From the IMG/VR virus record IMGVR_UViG_3300045975_000079, positions 1-41,565 of that record: 41,565 nt of DNA, one strand, 5' to 3'. Source of the stretch: a virus. The notes under the pieces are model-generated. The model ran no database searches, had not been told where the DNA came from, and worked only from the letters and a program-made list of their open reading frames with translations. The translations under genes were made by a program, and so were the position numbers. This document shows, in pieces, positions 7,349 through 14,427 of this stretch. Numbering within the stretch: position 1 is the first letter of the stretch; every line of letters starts with the position of its first letter.

Positions 7349-8286
7349 GGCGGGTTACCTTTGGCTTCGAACCGGCGCACCGCTTCGGCATTGCGTCGCG
7401 CTATGCGCTCGCTCTTCGTCTCCGCCTTGCCCATCGTCACGCCGAGCGCGGCTTGCAACCACGCCACGGGCTCTACGGGGCGCGAGTTCGCGCAGCGGTT
7501 GAGCGCGTCAACCACCGCCGCTTCGCCGTGGGTCTTCGACAAGAAACCGAGCATGGACCGGGCACGCGGCTCGGTGACGCCGCCGGCGGTGAGCAGGGGA
7601 AGCCCGAGCGCGAAAACGGCGTCGCGGGGGGTTGGGGGCGACGCTTGCGGCGCGGTAAACCCGTCAGGGTTTACCGAAGTATTGGTATTAACGTTCCGTT
7701 CCGTTCCGCTCCGTTCCGTTCCGTTGGAGCTTGTCACAGACAACGCGCGCGCACTGTCACTGCCACTGTCGCATTGCTTGTCGTCGCCACTGTCGCGTCG
7801 CTTGTCACTGCCACTGTTGCGTCGCTTGTCACTGTCACTGTCACTGCCGGCGCGTGCCGCGCGCGCCTTCGCCGTGCGCTCTTTGCGTTCGAGCTTGCCC
7901 GTCCATGCTTCCATGACATATTCGGCCACGACGGGGTGATAGAGCCGCCCGTCGCTGCACTTGACGAAGTGCGCCAGTGCGCGCGGCTTGACCCGTTGCC
8001 ACTCTTCCGGCGTGCAGTGCGCGAAGCCGGCTAATAGCTCGTCGTCGTCGGGCAACGATGCGTGCGGCGTTTGGACCCATGCCGCCATCCATAGCGACAC
8101 CGCAGCGTGAGCCACGCGCGGATCATTCGTCGCTCGGCGCCACAGTGACGAGCCGTCGAGCTTTACCACGTCAACGGGCATGCGGTTAAAGCCGCGGATA
8201 TCGACTTCGGCCGGCACCAATGGATCGGGGGCGCGCGGCGTCCCCCTCGCCACGTCGGGCGAAGCCACCGCGCGCCCTTTCACCAT
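7345..8286 (-). CDS. DUF1376 replication initiation-like protein with an internal repeat array
   Basis: 313 residues from ATG 8286, which overlaps the stop of the tiny membrane protein. The N-terminal half (about residues 25-130: RMPVDVVKLDGSSLWRRATN, AHAAVSLWMAAWVQTPHASL, EWQRVKPRALAHFV) fits DUF1376, a family of phage initiator-like proteins. A low-complexity Ser/Asp/Lys/Arg linker containing three 8-residue repeats (SDKRRNSG, SDKRRDSG, DDKQCDSG) joins it to a small C-terminal domain (residues about 215-290). The linker DNA holds tandem iterons, a 5-bp array and an AT-rich stretch, the same arrangement as lambda O with its origin. Likely role: origin recognition. Confidence 0.82.
   Translation of the reverse strand: MVKGRAVASPDVARGTPRAPDPLVPAEVDIRGFNRMPVDVVKLDGSSLWRRATNDPRVAHAAVSLWMAAWVQTPHASLPDDDELLAGFAHCTPEEWQRVKPRALAHFVKCSDGRLYHPVVAEYVMEAWTGKLERKERTAKARAARAGSDSDSDKRRNSGSDKRRDSGDDKQCDSGSDSARALSVTSSNGTERSGTERNVNTNTSVNPDGFTAPQASPPTPRDAVFALGLPLLTAGGVTEPRARSMLGFLSKTHGEAAVVDALNRCANSRPVEPVAWLQAALGVTMGKAETKSERIARRNAEAVRRFEAKGNPP
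7654..7675. repeat. Perfect inverted repeat beside the candidate origin
   Basis: GGTAAACCC and GGGTTTACC are separated by GTCA: a perfect nine-base-pair dyad inside the DUF1376 gene, next to an AT-richer stretch (about 7670-7695). Together with the neighbouring direct repeats it looks like part of a replication origin. Confidence 0.6.
7693..7725. repeat. GTTCC pentamer tandem repeat
   Basis: Six consecutive GTTCC units (one with GCTCC) and a partial seventh. They code in the DUF1376 linker for the NGTERSGTERN stretch. They separate the AT-rich segment from the 24-bp repeats. Confidence 0.8.
7762..7833. repeat. Three tandem 24-bp direct repeats (candidate origin iterons)
   Basis: Copies at 7762-7785, 7786-7809 and 7810-7833 start GCCACTGT and contain CTTGTC; the last two differ by one base and the first by about five. 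Extra CACTGTCACT words flank both sides. They encode the three 8-residue repeats of the protein linker. Iterons within the initiator gene beside an AT-rich stretch match the lambda O/ori plan. Confidence 0.75.
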
Positions 8287-8393
8287 AGGAACCACCACGC
8301 AAGCGACACGGCTAGCGCGATGCATGCGACCACGCCGGCTAGGACGATGGCGGAACGGGTCCACCATGGCGGCGCCGTCTCAAGCGTTGGCAT
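8280..8393 (-). CDS. Tiny single-pass membrane protein, 37 residues
   Basis: ATG 8393 to TGA 8280. The sequence starts MPTLETAPPWWTRS and then has one strongly hydrophobic segment (IVLAGVVACIALAVSLAWWF) to the end. Its ends overlap the preceding zinc-ribbon-like gene and the DUF1376 start (ATGGTGA), which argues for a real coupled gene. Possible membrane regulator, toxin-like or lysis-related; no homologous family recognised. Confidence 0.6.
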   Translation of the reverse strand: MPTLETAPPWWTRSAIVLAGVVACIALAVSLAWWFLW

Positions 8394-8547
8394 AGCGGCC
8401 ACCGCTCGGACGCCGGCGGGCGATGGCGGCGAGCCGCGCCAAAGCGGGGAACTCGCATCGCTCGTGCGGCGGCGCGTTGATCTGGCGGTGGCACACCGGG
8501 CAAAGCAAAACGGGCGACGTTTCGTGGCGCTTGGGATTGTGGTTCAC
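8380..8547 (-). CDS. Small Cys/His protein, 55 residues
   Basis: GTG 8547 with GGAG nine bases upstream. The sequence begins VNHNPKRHETSPV and contains LCPVCHRQINAPPHERC, giving a CxxCH...HxxC arrangement likely to bind zinc. It is the first gene of the leftward early operon, just downstream of a palindromic promoter region, so it may be a regulator. Too short to name. Confidence 0.65.
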   Translation of the reverse strand: MNHNPKRHETSPVLLCPVCHRQINAPPHERCEFPALARLAAIARRRPSGGRYANA

Positions 8548-8580
8548 GGCGCGCGCTCCGCGTGGTGTTGAAAGTGGGCC

Positions 8581-8612
8581 GACAGTGTGAGCGGTTTTTC
8601 GCCACTGTCAAA
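8581..8612 (-). promoter_or_regulatory. Palindromic operator with -35 TTGACA for the leftward early operon
   Basis: GACAGTG (8581-8587) and CACTGTC (8603-8609) form an inverted repeat with a second GCG/CGC dyad inside. On the minus strand a perfect -35 TTGACA (8612-8607) overlaps it, about 60 bases before the first gene; the -10 match is poor. The word GACAGTGGCGA also occurs in the 24-bp iterons, so the initiator could bind here and control its own operon. Confidence 0.6.
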
Positions 8613-8680
8613 TCGACCCCTAACACGCCGCGCAAGTAGCTAAGGACTTTCCCGCATGCCTTTTCGTGGCATCCCGATTT

Positions 8681-8717
8681 ATTTCGGGCGATGCCGATTT
8701 ATTTCGATTTTTCTGCG
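8681..8717. promoter_or_regulatory. Shared upstream element, copy A
   Basis: A 37-base stretch containing GCCGATTTAT and CGATTT, AT-rich against its surroundings, matching 18763-18799 at 32 of 37 positions. It lies about 95 bases before the exonuclease gene; copy B lies before the lipoprotein-integrase operon. Just upstream is the dyad CCCGATTTATTTCGGG (8673-8688). Probably a common operator or promoter for rightward operons. Confidence 0.6.
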
Positions 8718-8773
8718 TTGCCGTGGCGGCGTTTTTTGTCGCTTGATGCAATCCCGAGTGCCTTGCGTGGGCA

Positions 8774-8801
8774 TTGACGCCGGCACTCGACTTCGGACAA
8801 T
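8774..8801 (+). promoter_or_regulatory. Weak candidate promoter for the recombination operon
   Basis: TTGACG, 16 bases, GACAAT, placing transcription start just before the exonuclease start at 8812. Match to sigma-70 is moderate and this part of the genome is GC-rich, so the call is tentative. Confidence 0.35.
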
Positions 8802-8811
8802 GCGCCCCCCT

Positions 8812-9723
8812 ATGGGTACGGAAGCAACAACGAGCCAAACAATGCCAGCGCCGAGCCAAAGCCCGCTCGGCGTCGTGCGCGGCGTCCCCGCTGACGATTA
8901 CCACAAGGGGCCGGGCTTATCGCATAGCGACGTGAAGTTGATTCTTCGCACGCCGTTTCACTATCGCCAGAAAACAAGCGGCGACGTTCCGGCCAGGATG
9001 CCTAACGAAGCCATGCGCAATGGAACGGCGGTGCACTGCGCCGCGCTTGAGCCAAGCGAATTCGTCAACCGCTATGCGTGGCCAAAGTTCGATGGCGCGT
9101 CGGTGCTCGTTGCCGTCGAAGCGCTACGCGAACGGCTCAACGACAAGCGCACGAAGGATTGGAAGAACTTCGCGGCGGAAGCGGCCGAAGACGGGTTGGA
9201 GCCGTTGACACCGATGGAACACGACGCCATATGGCGCCAAGCAACGGCGGTACGCGCGCACCCGCGCGTGGCCGACTTGCTCGCGCGTGCCGGCGACGCC
9301 GAAGCGTGCGCGTTTTGGATCGATCCCGAAACGGGCGTGTTGTGCAAGTGCCGGCCCGATCGGTGGTGCGACGCCGATGATGGAATTGTGTTGCTCGACG
9401 TGAAGACGACGAGCGACGCGAGCGCCGATGCTTTCTCGCGCAGCGTGCACACGTTCGGTTATCACACCCAAGCCGATTGGTATTGCGCCGGATGGGAAGC
9501 GGCTTCGGCGCGCATGGTGTTCGGGATGGTGTTCGCCGTCGTTGAATCGGAATACCCGCACGCGGTCGCAGCATACGTGCTCGACCAAGACGCACTCGAC
9601 CGCGCGAAAGCGCGCAACCGCCGAGCGCTCGACTTGTTCGTGCAGTGCACGCGCAGCGGCGTATGGCCCGGCTATTCCGCCGAAGTCGAAACGATCGGGC
9701 TTCCACGATGGGCGGCGGATTGA
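8812..9723 (+). CDS. RecE/YqaJ-like recombination exonuclease (PD-(D/E)XK)
   Basis: About 303 residues from ATG 8812; ATG 8800 or 8842 are alternatives because no good Shine-Dalgarno marks the start. The pattern GVPADDYHKGPGLSHSDVKL, NGTAVHCAALEP, GVLCKCRPDRW and IVLLDVKTTSDASADAF is that of DUF3799/YqaJ-like exonucleases: D in CRPDRW and D-x-K in LLDVKTT form the PD-(D/E)XK metal site, with QADWYCAGWE the conserved Q/Y motif. It degrades one strand of a duplex to give the 3' tails bound by the Bet protein encoded downstream. Confidence 0.88.
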   Translation: MGTEATTSQTMPAPSQSPLGVVRGVPADDYHKGPGLSHSDVKLILRTPFHYRQKTSGDVPARMPNEAMRNGTAVHCAALEPSEFVNRYAWPKFDGASVLVAVEALRERLNDKRTKDWKNFAAEAAEDGLEPLTPMEHDAIWRQATAVRAHPRVADLLARAGDAEACAFWIDPETGVLCKCRPDRWCDADDGIVLLDVKTTSDASADAFSRSVHTFGYHTQADWYCAGWEAASARMVFGMVFAVVESEYPHAVAAYVLDQDALDRAKARNRRALDLFVQCTRSGVWPGYSAEVETIGLPRWAAD

Positions 9724-9811
9724 ACGGCGCGCGCAGCGTTACTGCGCGCCCACGCAATCAGACTCGCGACGGCTCGTTGCGTGGCCACGAAGTCGCACAA
9801 GGGGTTATCAC

Positions 9812-10474
9812 ATGGCATTCGGAAAAAGCGACGGCATCGCCGTTGTCGAGCCCGCGAACTTCGTTCGCGCGACGTTCAAGATTCGCGGCACTGCGCCGCT
9901 CGTAATGAACAAATTTAGCGCCGAAGCACGCGCGCAAATGATGGCGGCGATGAGCACGCCGAAGGCGGCGAAGAAATCCAAAGCGGCACGCCCGCCGCGC
10001 GATTTCTCGCGCGACTTCGAAGAGGCGAAACACATTTCGACGGCGGGGTGGATCGGCATGCCATGCGTGGCATTCCGCGCCGCCATGGTGGATGCGTGCC
10101 GCACTGTCGGGCTTGTGATGACGAAAGCCAAAATGGCGGTGTTCGTCGTGCCCGAGGGATTCGACCGCGACGAAGGGTCACCGCTCGTGCGTGTTCAAAG
10201 CGAGCGCGAGCCCGAGCGGCTAGAAAGTTTCGTGCGCAACGATACCGGCGTGGCCGATATCCGAATTCGCCCCATGTGGCGACAGTGGGGCGCCGATGTG
10301 ACGGTGGAGTTTGACGCCGACATGATTTCGATTGACTCGGTGGTGAACTTGCTTGACCGCGCCGGCCGACAAGTCGGCATCGGCGCCGGGCGCCCGTTTT
10401 CGACAAGCTCGGTTGGGCAGGGTTGGGGCACGTTCGAAGTTATCACCGGCGATGGGAAGGAAACGCGACAGTGA
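9812..10474 (+). CDS. Conserved hypothetical in the recombination operon, 220 residues
   Basis: ATG 9812 behind AAGGGG. Begins with a strand-like FVRATFKIRGTAPLVMNKFS, a Lys/Arg-rich segment (AKKSKAARPPRDFSRDFEEA), a middle region (GWIGMPCVAFRAAMVDACRT), and a Gly-rich tail motif (RAGRQVGIGAGRPFS, VGQGWGTFEV). The 'apply G-rich end loop' layout recalls RAMP/ferredoxin-like nucleic-acid-binding folds, but that is only an impression. Its constant place between exonuclease and annealing protein suggests help in recombination or ssDNA handling. Confidence 0.8.
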   Translation: MAFGKSDGIAVVEPANFVRATFKIRGTAPLVMNKFSAEARAQMMAAMSTPKAAKKSKAARPPRDFSRDFEEAKHISTAGWIGMPCVAFRAAMVDACRTVGLVMTKAKMAVFVVPEGFDRDEGSPLVRVQSEREPERLESFVRNDTGVADIRIRPMWRQWGADVTVEFDADMISIDSVVNLLDRAGRQVGIGAGRPFSTSSVGQGWGTFEVITGDGKETRQ

Positions 10475-10983
10475 AGACGACTCAACAAGACATTACGTTG
10501 GCCGCGTTCGAAGCACTGCTAGCGAAACACGGCGAACGCATTAGCCCGCGCGCGTTGCTTGACGAAGCGCGCGACTTCAATAGCCCGTTTCACGATTTCT
10601 TCAATTGGAACGACGACGAAGCCGCCGAGCAATACCGCTTGATTCAAGCCGGCCAACTCTTGCGGCGGTGGAAGGGCTCGGTTATCCGCATCGATAACTC
10701 GGCAAAGCTCGTGAGCGTGCAAAGCGTGCGCCGCGTGCAAAGCCCGCTCGGGCAGCGCGCACGAGGGGGCACGAGTTATGAGGCAATCGAAAGCATCATG
10801 GCCGACCCTGCCAAGCGCGCCGACATGGTGGCCACGGTGCTTCGCGAATTGAGTGCCTACCGAAAACGATACGCGCAAATCGAAGCGCTCGCCGACGTGT
10901 GGCGCGCGATCGATGAAGCGAACGAAGCGAACGCGCCAGCGGAACACGCCGCAGCGCATGCGCAACCATCCGCCAATGTGTGA
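10471..10983 (+). CDS. Hypothetical protein, 170 residues
   Basis: GTG 10471 overlaps the preceding stop (GTGA) and has GGGAAGGAAA upstream. N-terminal part resembles a small phage family with 'isPraLldEAr...SPlHdfFnWdDd.AAe.yR...A..Li' (here ISPRALLDEARDFNSPFHDF and FNWNDDEAAEQYRL). C-terminal helical segment (LRELSAYRKRYAQIEALADV). Function unknown; the operon context is recombination. It is the last gene before the repeat tract. Confidence 0.78.
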   Translation: MKTTQQDITLAAFEALLAKHGERISPRALLDEARDFNSPFHDFFNWNDDEAAEQYRLIQAGQLLRRWKGSVIRIDNSAKLVSVQSVRRVQSPLGQRARGGTSYEAIESIMADPAKRADMVATVLRELSAYRKRYAQIEALADVWRAIDEANEANAPAEHAAAHAQPSANV

Positions 10984-11690
10984 ACCGACTTTCTCGGCTG
11001 CGCTAGGCGGGCGGAGCACCGCCCGGCGGGGCCATGAACGGCGGGGCGGGGCACGGCGCGGCATGGCGGGCATCGCATGTTGAGGCGTGGCCAAGCGCTG
11101 TTGGGTCGGGCAAGGCTCGGCACGGCGGGCGGTGCGTGGTTCGGTAGAGTGGAGCGACGCGGGGCATGGCATCACATGGCGGGCAGGGCACGCCCCGGCC
11201 TCGCTCGGTCTGGCGCGTCGTGGCAACTCTGGGCCCGGCGCCGTGGGGCACGGTATGGCATGGCAGGCGCGGCACGGCGTGGTTGGGCCGGGCAAAGCTC
11301 GGCTGGGCAAGGCATGGCAGGCGCGGCACGGCGTGGTTGGGTCGGGCAGAGCCACGATGGGTCAGGCATGGCAGGCGAAGCGTGGTTGGGTCGGGATGGG
11401 TCGGGCATGGCGGGCGCGGCGCGGCGTGGCCAAGCGCCACGCGGTTTCGCCAAGCGCGGCGCCGCGGGGCGTGGCGGGGCGCAACAGTGCACAGCGGGCG
11501 CCGTCAGGTCAGGCTCGGCTGGGCAAGGCAAGGCAGGTGCAGCGTGGCCCGGCCTGCATAGGCGGTGCCATGCGGTGTGGGGTTGGGTCGGGCGAAGCAT
11601 GGCAGGCATGGCGGGGACCGGAGTGGCTCCGCCGGGCGGGGTTTGGCAAGGCAGGCACGGTGGTCGGGCGTGGTAGTGCGTGACGCCGCA
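10984..11690. repeat. GC-skewed degenerate tandem repeat tract, no gene
   Basis: About 700 bases made of variants of GGCATGGCAGG, GGCGTGGTTGGGTCGGG and GGCAAGG on the plus strand. A 31-base unit occurs exactly at 11257-11287 and 11311-11341 (54-base period), with partial copies at 11365-11395 and 11404-11430, and looser ones elsewhere. The G-rich strand is always the plus strand. All frames on both strands stay open only because the words contain no stops; none has gene-like composition. Possible origin-associated, G-quadruplex/R-loop-forming or structural RNA region. Confidence 0.8.
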
Positions 11691-11704
11691 TGGCATCAAC
11701 TCTT

Positions 11705-11711
11705 GGAAAGG
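11705..11711 (+). promoter_or_regulatory. Ribosome binding site that decides the Bet start
   Basis: GGAAAGG lies eight bases before GTG 11720, whereas the upstream in-frame ATG 11690 lies at the end of the repeat tract without a Shine-Dalgarno. The GTG is therefore preferred. Confidence 0.7.
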
Positions 11712-11719
11712 CACGCAAC

Positions 11720-12616
11720 GTGAATACCGAAGTTATCGAACGCCCCGCGCCGGCAGCGCGCCCCGTTTCTCTTGTCGCCAAGATGGCGGCACGTTTCAAC
11801 GTCGAGCCCGGCAAGCTCGTTGCGACGCTGAAAGCAACATGCTTTAAGACCGAACGCCCGGTGTCCGACGAACAACTAATGGCGTTGCTCGTGGTGGCGG
11901 ACCAATACAACCTAAACCCGTTCACGCGCGAACTCTTCGCGTTTCTCGACGCCAAGAGCGGCGGCATTGTCCCCGTCGTGTCGGTGGACGGGTGGTCGCG
12001 CATCGTCAACGAGCACCCGCAGTGCGACGGCTTCGAAGAGCGCATGGCCGATGACGGCTCGTGGGCAGAATGCACCATCTATCGCAAGGACCGCTCGCAT
12101 CATTTGACGCATCGCGAATGGCGCAGCGAATGCCAGCGCAACACCGCACCGTGGAACCAAAGCCCGCGGCGCATGCTCGGGCATCGGGCGTTCATTCAAA
12201 CGGCCCGCAAGACGTTCGGCTTTGGTTTCATGGACGAAGACGAAGCGGCGCGCGTTATCCACATGGGCAAAGCCGACGAAGTGACGGCGGACGCCGCCGC
12301 GCGCGCGGCCGGCTTGCGCAACGCCATCGCTGGCGGGCCGCCACCCACGCCCGAGCCGCCCGAGCCCATGCAAGAGCCGTTGACGCCACCGCCGCCACAC
12401 AAGCCGCCGTCGCGAGCGGAAGCCGAACCGCCCGGCGACCCCTTCGACCCCGAAGTGCCAGACCCCGCCGAGCTTGTCGCTGGCATTCAACGAGCAACGA
12501 GCGTCGAAGGGGCGCAACTCTTCGTCGATCAAGCGCGCGGGTTGGCCTACGACGAGCGCGCGCTAGTAGAAGCGGCATTCGCGGCAAAGTGGGTGCCCCC
12601 CGGGGTTGTCAAATGA
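11720..12616 (+). CDS. bet: Bet/RecT single-strand annealing protein
   Basis: 298 residues from GTG 11720. The N-terminal two thirds fit the Bet family: DEQLMALLVVADQYNLNPFT, RELFAFLDAKSGGIVPVVSV, DGWSRIVNEHP, then ECTIYRKDRSHHLTHREWRS and MLGHRAFIQTARKTFGFG. This core coats ssDNA and pairs complementary strands. A Pro-rich linker (residues about 205-245) leads to a short C-terminal helical part. It works with the exonuclease three genes upstream; the repeat tract separates the two. Confidence 0.93.
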   Translation: MNTEVIERPAPAARPVSLVAKMAARFNVEPGKLVATLKATCFKTERPVSDEQLMALLVVADQYNLNPFTRELFAFLDAKSGGIVPVVSVDGWSRIVNEHPQCDGFEERMADDGSWAECTIYRKDRSHHLTHREWRSECQRNTAPWNQSPRRMLGHRAFIQTARKTFGFGFMDEDEAARVIHMGKADEVTADAAARAAGLRNAIAGGPPPTPEPPEPMQEPLTPPPPHKPPSRAEAEPPGDPFDPEVPDPAELVAGIQRATSVEGAQLFVDQARGLAYDERALVEAAFAAKWVPPGVVK

Positions 12617-12870
12617 GCGAGCCCCGAGCGCTTCGCGTCTTGAATCGGCCGGCGCTCTTGATGCGCCTGGCCATGAGTAAGAAAAGTCTTCAACGGCGCA
12701 TTAACGAAGGGCTCTTCCCGCAAGGTTTTTACATCTCGGGTAATCGCCTCGGATGGCTAGAGCGGGAAGCCGACGACTATGCGTGCTTGATGGCGAGCGA
12801 AGCGACGGACCAAGACGTGCGGACGTGGGTTGCGAACGCCAAAGCCGCGCGTAAGCGTCTCAAACGGTGA
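12613..12870 (+). CDS. AlpA-like DNA-binding regulator
   Basis: 85 residues; ATG 12613 overlaps the Bet stop (ATGA). The run LLMRLAMSKKSLQRRINEGL, FPQGFYISGNRLGWLEREAD is the AlpA/excisionase winged-helix pattern: helix-turn-helix, 'G.FP', wing with G.r.gWle. Members act as transcriptional activators or recombination directionality factors. It is far from the integrase, so a transcriptional role is slightly favoured. Confidence 0.85.
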   Translation: MSEPRALRVLNRPALLMRLAMSKKSLQRRINEGLFPQGFYISGNRLGWLEREADDYACLMASEATDQDVRTWVANAKAARKRLKR

Positions 12871-12883
12871 GAGGGAACAAGCC

Positions 12884-13405
12884 ATGCCACTGCACTTCGA
12901 CAAGCCAGTAAGAGCCACGCTAACAAGCGTGAACCCACAGAGTGAGAATCACGGACCCGACGAGCTTGTGCCTTCGCTGCACTTGCGCTTCGCGATGGAC
13001 GCGCCGGCGTCCGTGCTCGCGGACTATGACCCGGACTTGCCGGCATACCTCTTCAATGGCCCCGCTCCGCGCTTCTCAAAGCTCGCGCAACCCTTGAAGT
13101 GGGACGAAGAGTGCACCGGCGCTCGGCTCACCATTGACTACGGAATCGACGGGGAGGATAACCCCGAGACTCTAGAATGCCGGGTGCACCGCCACGTCAT
13201 CACGGTGAGACAAGGGCCGGCGGTGACGCTTGAATTCACGTGCTCGTGCGTGGACAAGCAACTATCCGAAGCCGTTGTGGGACGGCTCGGCATGCTCGTA
13301 AAGCACGCCCTCTGGATCGCCCTAACACCCGGCAAGCCGTCCGAAAAGGGACCGGTAGCCGGGGACGGCAACCCGGCGCAAGGGGCATTGTCGCTCGTTA
13401 CCTGA
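12884..13405 (+). CDS. Hypothetical protein, 173 residues
   Basis: ATG 12884 with GAGAGGGA about eight bases upstream. Mostly beta-strand-like (FDKPVRATLTSVNPQSENHG, LHLRFAMDAPASVLADYDP, ARLTIDYGID, RHVITVRQGPAVTLEFTCSC) with a C-terminal helix (EAVVGRLGMLVKHALWIAL). No family recognised with certainty. It resembles conserved early proteins of unknown function found beside phage recombination genes. Confidence 0.78.
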   Translation: MPLHFDKPVRATLTSVNPQSENHGPDELVPSLHLRFAMDAPASVLADYDPDLPAYLFNGPAPRFSKLAQPLKWDEECTGARLTIDYGIDGEDNPETLECRVHRHVITVRQGPAVTLEFTCSCVDKQLSEAVVGRLGMLVKHALWIALTPGKPSEKGPVAGDGNPAQGALSLVT

Positions 13406-13462
13406 ACTCTTCCCCCTGCTGGGCGGTGTCTCGCTGCGCCCACTTTGGGAAGCCCGCAGGGA

Positions 13463-13492
13463 TTGCTAAGGGATATCCTCAAAGCGTATAAG
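13463..13492 (+). promoter_or_regulatory. Candidate sigma-70 promoter
   Basis: TTGCTA, 18 bases, TATAAG in the 136-base gap before the next gene. It is followed by a small CCCC-TGA-GGGG hairpin (13497-13507) and GTTT. It would transcribe the small-gene block from 13542. Confidence 0.45.
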
Positions 13493-13541
13493 GTAGCCCC
13501 TGAGGGGGTTTGGCCCGCTTTTGACAAGGATTGACCCACTT

Positions 13542-13847
13542 ATGAGCACACCACGGACAAGCAACCGCAAGCCCGCCAAGCGGGAAGCCGAGCCGAAACG
13601 GCCGTTTAAGACGCACTACGCTTCGAACCTCCGCATTGGTTCGTGCAAGACCATTCAAGGGGCAATGATCTGCGCGTTTGCGCACGTAGTCCGCGGCGAA
13701 GCCACAAAGGCCAACGTTCTAGACAACAACGGAAAGGACGTGGTGCGCATCCACTGGACTAGCTTCGGCATTAGCACCTACTGCCCGCCGAGCAACATGG
13801 AGCGCCCGGCCGAAGTGGTCAAGCCGAAGCTAAAGCGGGTGGCCTAA
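13542..13847 (+). CDS. Small basic hypothetical protein, 101 residues
   Basis: ATG 13542 is preferred over an in-frame TTG at 13521. Basic N-terminus (TSNRKPAKREAEPKRPFK), then HYASNLRIGSCKTIQGAMIC, AFAHVVRGEATKANVLDNNG and VVRIHWTSFGISTYCPP, a compact strand-rich part. No family recognised. Its stop is one base before the next start, so both are cotranscribed. Confidence 0.72.
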   Translation: MSTPRTSNRKPAKREAEPKRPFKTHYASNLRIGSCKTIQGAMICAFAHVVRGEATKANVLDNNGKDVVRIHWTSFGISTYCPPSNMERPAEVVKPKLKRVA

Positions 13848-13848
13848 C

Positions 13849-14427
13849 ATGCCGTCCAAGCAGCGGCGCGCTCGAACGTTAGCCCTCGCAGCGCAGCGGG
13901 AGCAGGCAGCGAAGGACGAAGCGGGCTTGGAGAGTAGACGCGCAGCGGCGGCGAATGCGCGCAAAGTGCTAGCGGAGAAACGAGCCGCGGGGCTCGCGAA
14001 GCCGCCGCGCAAGCGCGCATCAGTGGCCGACGCCACAACGTTCGTCGGGCGGATCGAGTCGCGCTTGGCCGCCATGGGCAAGACGGTCCAAGAGTTCGAA
14101 GCCGCCATCGGGGTCGGCCGGTACTATGTGCGCCACGTGCGCCGCGCGGGATATAAGTTCCGCCCTCCGCTCATGCTCAAGGCGGCCGAATGGCTAGGGG
14201 TGTCCCCCGAGTGGCTGGCGAACGGCGACGCCGGCGCAGTGGTTGCCGTTCCGAAGCCGAACGGGCATGCGGTGCCGCTGCACTCCAAAGTCGAAGCGGC
14301 GTTGCACTCCAACGCCGACGCCGCCATGGCTTCGCTATGGGGGTTGCTCGCCGCCGACGTGAAAGTGTTTCTTGTGGCGCGCGCCGCTGAGTTGCTGGCG
14401 CAGCACGCACGCCAATCGAGAGGTTAG
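13849..14427 (+). CDS. XRE/Cro-CI-like DNA-binding regulator
   Basis: 192 residues. A charged Ala/Arg/Lys-rich N-terminal half (AREQAAKDEAGLESRR region, PPRKRAS) precedes an HTH domain at about 63-125: FVGRIESRLAAMGKTVQEFE, AAIGVGRYYVRHVRRAG, LKAAEWLGVSPEWLANG, the last block being typical of phage repressors ('l..ia..LgVs.eWL..G'). No S24 peptidase domain follows; instead there is a short helical tail. It is a candidate lysogeny repressor or Cro-like factor, without proof. Confidence 0.75.
   Translation: MPSKQRRARTLALAAQREQAAKDEAGLESRRAAAANARKVLAEKRAAGLAKPPRKRASVADATTFVGRIESRLAAMGKTVQEFEAAIGVGRYYVRHVRRAGYKFRPPLMLKAAEWLGVSPEWLANGDAGAVVAVPKPNGHAVPLHSKVEAALHSNADAAMASLWGLLAADVKVFLVARAAELLAQHARQSRG

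Noticed and set aside
10984-11690. CRISPR-like array
   Set aside because: Units vary in length and merge into each other, there are no unique spacers of uniform size, and no cas genes are present.
10519-11714. Long open frames on both strands in the repeat tract, up to 278 residues
   Set aside because: All frames are open because the repeat words lack stops. Products are monotonous Ala/Gly/Arg or Pro/Ala/Arg, with no start signals. The minus frames also overlap a real plus gene.
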